From: Spirochaetales bacterium
Lineage (GTDB): Bacteria > Spirochaetota > Spirochaetia > DAHUYW01
Assembly (NCBI GenBank): GCA_027314665.1
Contig: DAHVAK010000080.1
Coordinates: 1-54,531, forward strand
Length of the DNA: 54,531 nt
Reading direction: 5' to 3'
Shown here: in pieces, positions 48,200 to 54,531 of the stretch
Layout: the number at the start of each line of letters is the position of its first letter
Numbering within the stretch: the stretch's first letter is position 1
Program-made: the position numbers and the translations under genes
The notes under the pieces: model-generated
The model's input: only the letters and a program-made list of their open reading frames with translations
What the model was told of the DNA's origin: nothing
The model's database searches: none

Positions 48200-50188
48200 T
48201 CAGTCCGACGCTCTGAGGTAGTGAATGACGTCGATGACGGTGTTGACAAAAAGCGAGACGCTGATGAAGAGCCCGCCGTAGAGGGAATAGTACCACGCGA
48301 CGGTAAGATTCTTCAATCGAGCCTCCTCGGCGGAGCCCGGGATCGATTCCTGATACATCGTGCTGTAGCTCTGGAACAGGCTGTAGAAGGTAACCGGAAG
48401 GATCACCGAGACCGCAAAGGCCCCGAAAGAGGAGTAGAAGCGATCGCGGAGGGTGTTCGAGAAATCGCTCTTCTTGAAGAGATCGGGAAGCAGGCGAATC
48501 GAGGTCGACGGCGGACTGTCCGGCGAGAGGGTCCCGCTGTAGTCGAGGTAGTCCTTCCGGTGAAGGATGAGGGATACCGGACCGAAGGGGCGATCCACGA
48601 GGAGCGGAGTCGTGCCCTCCCACAGCGAATTGAGATAGACGTCGGCGCCCTGCGGATAGGTGACGATCGCAATCTCGTTGGCGGCGCTCCTCTTGAGGCT
48701 GATCGTGAGACTCTTCGTCGCGAGGGGTTCGATCTCGATCGACGCCCGCTCGACCGCGTAGCCGGGCGCCTCGACCCGAATCTCATGGCGCCCCGTAGAA
48801 AGAAAGCGCAGCTCGGTGTTCCCCACTCCATAGAAGCTCCCGTCGACGTACACCAGCGCCCCCGACGGCTCGACCGAGAGCCGTAGGGTTCCCCACTCGC
48901 GCCCGAGGACCTGGGTCGCAAGCGCGGTGATCGCGGCGTGGAGAGCGCCGAAGGCCTCGCTCGGACCGACGACCGTTCGGAAGGCGTAGGACTGAGCGCC
49001 AAGATCCGCGTTGTAGGCGCTCACTTCGACAATGAGATAGCCCTCCGCCTCGGTGATCCTTCCGGTGACGAGGAAATCGAGCCCCTCCTTTTTCGCCTCC
49101 GCGGCAGGCGATACCACCGGGTAGGGCAGAAGCTGTCCCACGCCTGCCGTCCCGGCCCCCGCCGTCGACGCCGCGCCCGGGGCTGCCGGGGTGCCCGGCG
49201 CCGTCGAAGGCGTCGCGCCCGCGGAAGGGGCCGTGGCCGCCGCTCCGGCGCCGGCCGTCGAAGGCGTCGCGCCCGCCGCAGGCGAGATGCTGGGCGTGCT
49301 CGCCGAAGGAGTCACCCCTGCCGCGCCGCCGGCCCTCCCCGACGCGGTCTCGAAGACCACCGGCTTCTCGTCCGCGATCACGACGAGGGCAGCATCGAGC
49401 TGCCTCAAATACTGAATCCGCTGCCGAGCGACCGCGATGGAGGCGTCGATCGACGAGAAGGGGCCCGACGCTCCGCTCGGGCTCGTCGCCGGCGGCGCGG
49501 CTGTGGTCGAGGGGGCAGTCGAGGAGCCGGAGGTGGGCGTCGCTGCCGTCGCGCTCGACGCAGCGGTCGTGGGGGAGGCGCTTGCTACCGCAGCGGGGAT
49601 CGCGGGGGTCGAAGAGGCCGCGGACGGCGAGCTCGGCTGGGTTCCGGTCGCCGTGGCGGCGCTGCCCGAAGGCGCGGAGGTGCCGGTTGAGCCAGCTGCC
49701 GTCGCGGCGCTCGTCGAAGTCTCGTAGAACAGCGCGCTTCGCTTTCGCTGGAGGTCCGTGAGAGAGAGCTCCGCCGCCTGCAGGGCATCCGCGACGATTC
49801 TTCGCTGGTAGGCGGCGCGCTCGCTCGCGTCGTAACGGTGGGTCGCGATCCCCGAAAGACCGTCGAAAATGAGCAGCGGGAGGCTCTCGCGCAGATAGTC
49901 GTTCTCGCTCGACAGATCGACCCCTTCAAAGAGCGTCACCCCAACCTTCCAGGTGGCTGAGGTGTCGACCGGAAGAGCGGTCGGAGAGGCGCTTGCGGCG
50001 GAGGGGCTCGAGGAAGGGGCAGAGGGAGTCGAAGGCGGTGTCATGGAGGAGGGAGTCGTCGTCGTGCTCGTCGTGAGGGGGTGATCGAAGGGACCCCCGG
50101 TGCTTCCGGAGGTCGTCGGAGTCGACTGGGCGTAGGCGGCGGCTCCGAAGAGAAGGAGGAGAAGGACAGCACGTGCGGGGCGGCTCAC
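48200..50188 (-). CDS. Exported PEGA-domain protein with long Ala/Ser/Thr/Pro linker
   Basis: GTG start VSRPARAVLLLLLFGAAAYAQ signal peptide; LRLSVEPSGALVYVDGSFYGVGNTELRFLSTGRHEIRVEAPGY PEGA-type repeat; TM segments near the C-terminus. Confidence 0.8.
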   Translation of the reverse strand: MSRPARAVLLLLLFGAAAYAQSTPTTSGSTGGPFDHPLTTSTTTTPSSMTPPSTPSAPSSSPSAASASPTALPVDTSATWKVGVTLFEGVDLSSENDYLRESLPLLIFDGLSGIATHRYDASERAAYQRRIVADALQAAELSLTDLQRKRSALFYETSTSAATAAGSTGTSAPSGSAATATGTQPSSPSAASSTPAIPAAVASASPTTAASSATAATPTSGSSTAPSTTAAPPATSPSGASGPFSSIDASIAVARQRIQYLRQLDAALVVIADEKPVVFETASGRAGGAAGVTPSASTPSISPAAGATPSTAGAGAAATAPSAGATPSTAPGTPAAPGAASTAGAGTAGVGQLLPYPVVSPAAEAKKEGLDFLVTGRITEAEGYLIVEVSAYNADLGAQSYAFRTVVGPSEAFGALHAAITALATQVLGREWGTLRLSVEPSGALVYVDGSFYGVGNTELRFLSTGRHEIRVEAPGYAVERASIEIEPLATKSLTISLKRSAANEIAIVTYPQGADVYLNSLWEGTTPLLVDRPFGPVSLILHRKDYLDYSGTLSPDSPPSTSIRLLPDLFKKSDFSNTLRDRFYSSFGAFAVSVILPVTFYSLFQSYSTMYQESIPGSAEEARLKNLTVAWYYSLYGGLFISVSLFVNTVIDVIHYLRASD
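49200..49276. repeat. 23-bp direct repeat pair in the PEGA-protein linker
   Basis: GCCGTCGAAGGCGTCGCGCCCGC at 49200-49222 and 49254-49276; 54-bp period (18 codons). Confidence 0.8.
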
Positions 50189-50556
50189 TCGCGGACCTTG
50201 GCAACCTTCCTGACCGCGGAGACGATTCGCTCGGGCCGGAAGGGCTTGACGATGAAATCTCGCGCCCCATACTGGATCGCCCGAATGATGTACTCCTGCT
50301 GTCCGAGGGCGGAGCACATGATGACCCGCGCCTTGGGGTCGTAATCGACGATCCGCCGCAGGGATTCGATCCCGTCCATCACCGGCATGGTGATGTCCAT
50401 GAGCACGACATCCGGGCGGCGCTCCCGATAGAGCATGATCCCCTCCACCCCGTTCTCCGCCTCGCCGGCGACGCCGAATCCTGATGCCTCGATGATCTCG
50501 CGGATAGCGGTTCTCATGAATGACAGGTCGTCGACGACCAGGATTCGGATGCTCAT
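50185..50556 (-). CDS. CheY-like response regulator (single REC domain)
   Basis: MSIRILVVDDLSFMRTAIREIIEASGF...PDVVLMDITMPVMDGIESL...IVKPFRPERIVSAVRKV. Confidence 0.93.
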   Translation of the reverse strand: MSIRILVVDDLSFMRTAIREIIEASGFGVAGEAENGVEGIMLYRERRPDVVLMDITMPVMDGIESLRRIVDYDPKARVIMCSALGQQEYIIRAIQYGARDFIVKPFRPERIVSAVRKVAKVRE

Positions 50557-51660
50557 GACGCCTTCGATGCCCAGGCCAGCTTGAGATACTCTTCGATGAA
50601 CGCGTCGATGTCGCCGTCCATCACCGATTGGATGTTTCCGGTTTCGTGCTTCGTCCGGTGATCCTTCACCATCGTGTAGGGCTGGAAGACGTAGGAACGG
50701 ATCTGGTTCCCCCACGAGATGTCCTTCTTCTCCTGCAGGAACTTCGCGTTCTCCTTCTCTTTCTCGGCTTTCAGATGCTCGTAGAGCCTCGAGCGAAGCA
50801 CCTTCATCGCATTCGCTTTATTCTTGTACTGGCTGCGCTCGTTTTGACACTGGACCACGATTCCCGTCTCGAGATGGGTTATCCGCACGGCGGAATCCGT
50901 CTTGTTCACCTTCTGGCCTCCGGCTCCTTGGGATCGATAGGTGTCGACGCGGATATCCTCCGGGCGAATGAGCACCGTAACCTCATCGTCGATGACCGGC
51001 GAGGCGTAGACCGAGGCAAAGGAGGTGTGACGGCGCGCGTTCGCGTCGAACGGGGAGATGCGCACCAGACGATGAACCCCGGTCTCGCCCTTCAGATAGC
51101 CGTGGGCGTACTCGCCGGTCACCTGAAGGGTCACCGACTTCACTCCCCCCTCGGCCTCAAGCAGATCGAGGGTCTCGAGCCCATAGCCGTGACGCTCGGC
51201 CCAGCGGGTGTACATCCGCAGGAGCATGGCAGCCCAATCGCAGGCTTCCGTCCCCCCTGCCCCGGCGTGAATGGTAAGGATCGCGTCGCTTTCGTCGAGC
51301 TCATCCCCCAGAAGCTCGAGGGTCCGGAGCCGCTCGAAGTGGACCGATATTTCGTTGAGAGAGCCGGAAAGCTCCTGCTCGACCGACTCATCTGCGCTTT
51401 CGTGCGCCAGGTGATAGAGCTCGTCGAGATCCTCGATCTCGCCCTTCAGCTTCTGCCACGGCTCGAAGCGCTCCCTCAGGCGCTTCAGCCGCCCAAGGAT
51501 CTTCTCCGCGTTTTCTCGGTTCTGCCAGAAGTCCTGGGTCGCGGTCGAGTTCTCGAGCTGCCCTATCTCGGTTCGAAGCCGATCGGGGTCAAAGACCCCT
51601 CCAGGTTTCGAGGATCGAGCTCTTGAGGGACGCAATGCGGGGCCCAAGATCGGAAAGCAT
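50553..51660 (-). CDS. prfB: Peptide chain release factor 2, programmed +1 frameshift at codon TGA 51591-51589
   Basis: ATG 51660: MLSDLGPRIASLKSSILETWRGL-TGA, then +1 frame DPDRLRTEIGQLENS...; site GGAGGGGT CTT TGA C; GGQKVNKTDSAVRITHLETGIVVQCQNERSQ. Confidence 0.95.
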
Positions 51661-51694
51661 ATGATCTCCTTCGCCGAGAGCGGCGCGCACGCCG

Positions 51695-51967
51695 TCACGG
51701 TCGAACATTGATGCGTCGCCACCGCTTTTTTTCGAGGGCAGTGACGACGAAAAGCTCGTCGAGCGGGTACTGGTAGAACCGCACGATGTCGTAGTAGTCG
51801 GTCACCCGATCAATATCATGCTTGAGCCTCGCGAGGGTGTTCTCTTTGATCGTGTGGGACTCAAAAAGACTCACCGTTATCTGCGTGAGCCCGTACTGCT
51901 TGAAGAGCGTGTGGGCTGCCACCCGGTGATCGTCTTGGGAGAACTCGCCGACGACGGCCACAAACAT
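51695..51967 (-). CDS. Small Cas2-like (ferredoxin-fold) protein, orphan
   Basis: MFVAVVGEFSQDDHRVAAHTLFKQYGLTQITVSLFESHTIKENTLARLKHDIDRVTDYYDIVRFYQYPLDELFVVTALEKKRWRRINVRP resembles the Cas2 layout (beta1-helix-SVFE-helix-D..iyxy). Confidence 0.6.
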   Translation of the reverse strand: MFVAVVGEFSQDDHRVAAHTLFKQYGLTQITVSLFESHTIKENTLARLKHDIDRVTDYYDIVRFYQYPLDELFVVTALEKKRWRRINVRP

Positions 51968-51973
51968 GCTGTT

Positions 51974-52002
51974 AGCCTACCCATAACGAATTACCGTGTC
52001 AA
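51974..52002 (-). promoter_or_regulatory. Promoter of the Cas2-like ORF with leaderless geometry
   Basis: TTGACA (52002-51997), 17 bp, TAGGCT (51979-51974), 6 nt, ATG 51967. Confidence 0.45.
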
Positions 52003-52010
52003 ATACCGTA

Positions 52011-52039
52011 TGGACGGAGGACGGTACATCGCCTATTAT
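52011..52039 (+). promoter_or_regulatory. Promoter of the 52047 CDS with leaderless geometry
   Basis: TGGACG (52011-52016), 17 bp, TATTAT (52034-52039), 7 nt, ATG 52047; no SD. Confidence 0.5.
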
Positions 52040-52046
52040 AGTATGC

Positions 52047-53306
52047 ATGAAGAGGATTCCCCTGCTCTTCCTTGCGCTTGCGTTGACGATTCCCCTCTCG
52101 GCCCAGAGCGTCGGGAATGCGGTGACCTACGTGTCGCGGCTGCGCGCTGTCGTGGACGGACCCGACGTGAAGCTCTTTTGGAAGGACTCCGGCCTCCCGA
52201 ATGCGAGCTACGTGATCTACCGCTACAGCGAGGAGATCACCGCCGACAACCTCGCAAGCGCCACCAGGCTCGGCGTGGTTCCGTCGGGTAGGGAGTCGTA
52301 TATCGACACCCCGCCCGATGCGAAGAGCTACTACTACGCGGTATTCGCCCAAGACAGCTCCGGGCGGCTCTACGACCTCTTCATCCCCTTTCGCAACGTC
52401 ACCACCATGGGGGTCGCGGCCGCGCTTCCCGCGAGCGCGGCGGTCCGCTATGCGGAGGTCACGGATCTTGCCGCGAGGCGGGCCGGCGACGAGGTCATCC
52501 TCACCTTCCACAGCTCGAAGCCGGATCGACAGCTTGTGGTCTATCGAAATACCTCGCCCATCCAGAGCGTGAACGAGCTCCTCGGCTCGGTGAGCGTCGG
52601 CTTGATCCCGAGCTCTCAGAGCGAGTTCAAGGATAGCCCCATCGCCGGGATTCCCTACTACTATGCAATCGTGGACGCCCAAATGCTTGCTACCGGGTCC
52701 GTAAGCCTCGCGCTGGGGGCGAATGCAACCCGCAATCCGGTGGAGATTCCCCTGTCGACCTCGACCATCGGCGAATCGGAGTTTGCTGGAAAGCGCCTGC
52801 GCCCCCTTCCCTTCCTGGTGATCACTCCCGGCGGGGGCAGCGCGCCAGAGCTCGCCTCGCCGGGGGCGCTCGCCCCCGCGGCCAAGAGCCTCACTCCCGC
52901 TGCGCAGAGCGCCGTGGACTCCCTCCTTGGGAGCCTTCCGCCCCAGGCCGCAAAACCCCTCGCTCCGGTTCTCCTCGACGTCGACAAGGCCCCCTCTCCG
53001 AATGCCGGCGGCGACGAGCAAGCCCTCCTCGCGATCCTCTCAGGTCCCTTCGCCGCGAAGGATTGGGCCTCGGCGCAGCGCGGCCTGAAGAACTATCTCG
53101 CCATCCGACGCTCACGCGATCTCGAGCTCCGCGCACGCTTCTATCTGGGACAGTGCTACTACTTCGAGGGCGACTTCAGACGCTCGTTCATGGAGTTTCT
53201 CCTCGCCGAGGACAGCTTCTACACCGCGGTGCAGCCGTGGATAGCCTCGATCTTCGAGAAGCTTCACTCCGCCGGAGAGGCTACAGACGAGAGAACGACA
53301 GGGTGA
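52047..53306 (+). CDS. Secreted Fn3-like protein, uncharacterised
   Basis: MKRIPLLFLALALTIPLSAQS signal peptide; VSRLRAVVDGPDVKLFWKDSGLPNASYVIYRYSEEI...YYYAVFAQDSSGRLYD twice-repeated Fn3-like units. Confidence 0.75.
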   Translation: MKRIPLLFLALALTIPLSAQSVGNAVTYVSRLRAVVDGPDVKLFWKDSGLPNASYVIYRYSEEITADNLASATRLGVVPSGRESYIDTPPDAKSYYYAVFAQDSSGRLYDLFIPFRNVTTMGVAAALPASAAVRYAEVTDLAARRAGDEVILTFHSSKPDRQLVVYRNTSPIQSVNELLGSVSVGLIPSSQSEFKDSPIAGIPYYYAIVDAQMLATGSVSLALGANATRNPVEIPLSTSTIGESEFAGKRLRPLPFLVITPGGGSAPELASPGALAPAAKSLTPAAQSAVDSLLGSLPPQAAKPLAPVLLDVDKAPSPNAGGDEQALLAILSGPFAAKDWASAQRGLKNYLAIRRSRDLELRARFYLGQCYYFEGDFRRSFMEFLLAEDSFYTAVQPWIASIFEKLHSAGEATDERTTG

Positions 53307-54531
53307 TCGCGACCTCCCACTGCTCGCCGTGGGCAAGCTTCAGGCTCCACTGGGGCACGAAACAGGAGGACTGATAGGCGCGCGCAGTTCCGGTCAGGGT
53401 CCGCGAGACCGTTTCCACCGGAAGGCTCCACAGCTTGAAGGGCGCGGTCGCCGAGAGCGAGATGCCGACCTCGTTGACGAGATCGTTCACCGCGAGCTCC
53501 TGCATTTCGTCGACCGTGACCCGAGACAGCTCGATCGCGTGCCGCCGCTCCTCTTTCACCGAAGCGAGGGCAACGCCTTCTGCGGAGCCCGACGACAGGG
53601 CAAGGTTGATCTCCGAACCGAAGCAGACGCTTAAGGGATCGGGCGAGGTGTTCTCGATGGCGTAGCGCACAACGATGGAGCTTTTCTTGAAGGAGAAGCG
53701 CTTCGCAATCTCAATGGCGTATTCATGCTTCTTTACCTTTAGAAGTCCCGACGCCTTGAGGTGCAGCTCGTTGCGCTCGCGGTTGATGTCCTCCAGGGTG
53801 TAGGGACTTCCGATGAAGGGCCCGAGCTCGCTGTAGCTCATCCGATCAAAGGCGGCGATGCTCTCGGTCGGCAGGAAGAAATGATCGATGAAGGCCTTCC
53901 GCGAGTACCGGTCGAATACCATGCCGGGCCCTTCGCCGTGATAGGGCTCCCGGTGACGCGCCAGGGTATCAAGGTAGTTCCAGGCAGCGGGAACGTATTC
54001 CAGCTCGAAGAGCGTCCCGCCGACGAGATGAACGTAGCCGTTGATCTCGGTGCCGTGGTAGAGGTACTCCGCCTCGCCGTCCATGTCGAAATCCAGGGTG
54101 ACGAGCGAAGGCTTGAAGATCCCCTTCTCCCGCGTTACCTTCTCCGCTTCAATGAGCGCTCGATAGGCCGCCTTGCGCAATCGATTGTCGTAGATCCCGC
54201 CGTTGGGGCCATGCCATAGGGGGCTATGGCACTCTCCCTTCCAAAGCTCCTCTCGAGCCGCGCGTTTGCGATGACGATCGCCGCGCATCTGGTTCACCAG
54301 ATCGTGGGTGTAGAGGATCTTCGCATAGAGGATGTTGCTCTCGGGGTAGCGAGAAAGGAACTGCCGGAAATTTCCGCTCGTCGGCTGCGCGCCGCCCCTC
54401 CCTCCGTTCCTGGCCTTTGCATGCTCGATATCGCGAAAGAAGGTCGGGTCCCCCAACCACTCCATCATCTCGTCGTAGGTGGTGGAATTGAAGTAGCCCT
54501 TCTTCACCGGCCCGAACCGATCCGGCTGACG
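53281..54531 (-). CDS. GH57-type alpha-amylase/4-alpha-glucanotransferase with DUF1926-like C-terminal region, N-terminus cut by window edge
   Basis: Frame open to the edge (RQPDRFGPVKKGYFNST...); SNILYAKILYTHDLVNQMRGDRHRKRAAREELWKGECHSPLWHGPNGGIYDNRLRKAAYRALIEAE. Confidence 0.85.
   Translation of the reverse strand, partial: RQPDRFGPVKKGYFNSTTYDEMMEWLGDPTFFRDIEHAKARNGGRGGAQPTSGNFRQFLSRYPESNILYAKILYTHDLVNQMRGDRHRKRAAREELWKGECHSPLWHGPNGGIYDNRLRKAAYRALIEAEKVTREKGIFKPSLVTLDFDMDGEAEYLYHGTEINGYVHLVGGTLFELEYVPAAWNYLDTLARHREPYHGEGPGMVFDRYSRKAFIDHFFLPTESIAAFDRMSYSELGPFIGSPYTLEDINRERNELHLKASGLLKVKKHEYAIEIAKRFSFKKSSIVVRYAIENTSPDPLSVCFGSEINLALSSGSAEGVALASVKEERRHAIELSRVTVDEMQELAVNDLVNEVGISLSATAPFKLWSLPVETVSRTLTGTARAYQSSCFVPQWSLKLAHGEQWEVAITLSFSRL

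Noticed and set aside
48938-49690. + strand Arg/Gly-rich ORFs over the PEGA linker
   Set aside because: Reverse reading of Ala/Ser/Pro-rich codons; no start signal or domain.
1-54531. CRISPR arrays, insertion sequences, phage modules, rRNA/tRNA genes
   Set aside because: No regularly spaced repeats, transposase/integrase motifs or structured RNA signatures seen on reading both strands; not exhaustively computed (tRNAscan-SE, CRISPRCasFinder and ISfinder would settle it).

Overview
High-GC bacterial chromosomal window, about 54.5 kb, densely coding. The gene content and order look spirochaete-like, but that is inference. Long antisense ORFs in the supplied track are mostly GC-driven artefacts. 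Recognisable genes, left to right: recJ (runs off the left edge), thpR, recO, lon, ilvD, an MFS efflux pump with its MarR regulator, a CDP-alcohol phosphatidyltransferase, a flavodoxin-like lipoprotein, an NAD-dependent epimerase, an AraC regulator, a methyltransferase, a decayed GH43 relic, an ABM monooxygenase, an ECF-sigma/CBM48 membrane-protein/secreted-protein operon, a GT4 glycosyltransferase plus LPG-synthase-like flippase plus glyA, a GH20-like protein, DUF1015, tsaC, an FtsB-like protein, an acidic low-complexity protein, a GAF/GGDEF-like gene broken at an A10 tract, a DUF115/MptE-like protein, an AmmeMemoRadiSam-B protein, a degenerate GGDEF-like membrane protein, DUF4340 plus a Gld-like ABC exporter, rnz, clpC-mcsB-mcsA, a LolCDE-like transporter, an amber-interrupted YD/MORN-like lipoprotein-type gene, ftsY, a PEGA-domain protein, a CheY-like regulator, prfB with its programmed frameshift, a Cas2-like small protein, an Fn3-like secreted protein and a GH57-type glucanotransferase (runs off the right edge). 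Main second-look items: the A10 frame break (27915-28999), the ECF/CBM48 operon (14946-18688), a ZTP (pfl) riboswitch before glyA, the three-piece GH43 relic, the orphan Cas2-like ORF, the amber-interrupted gene, a MarR operator pair, and recurrent promoters whose geometry predicts leaderless mRNAs. No tRNA, rRNA, CRISPR array or insertion sequence was recognised.
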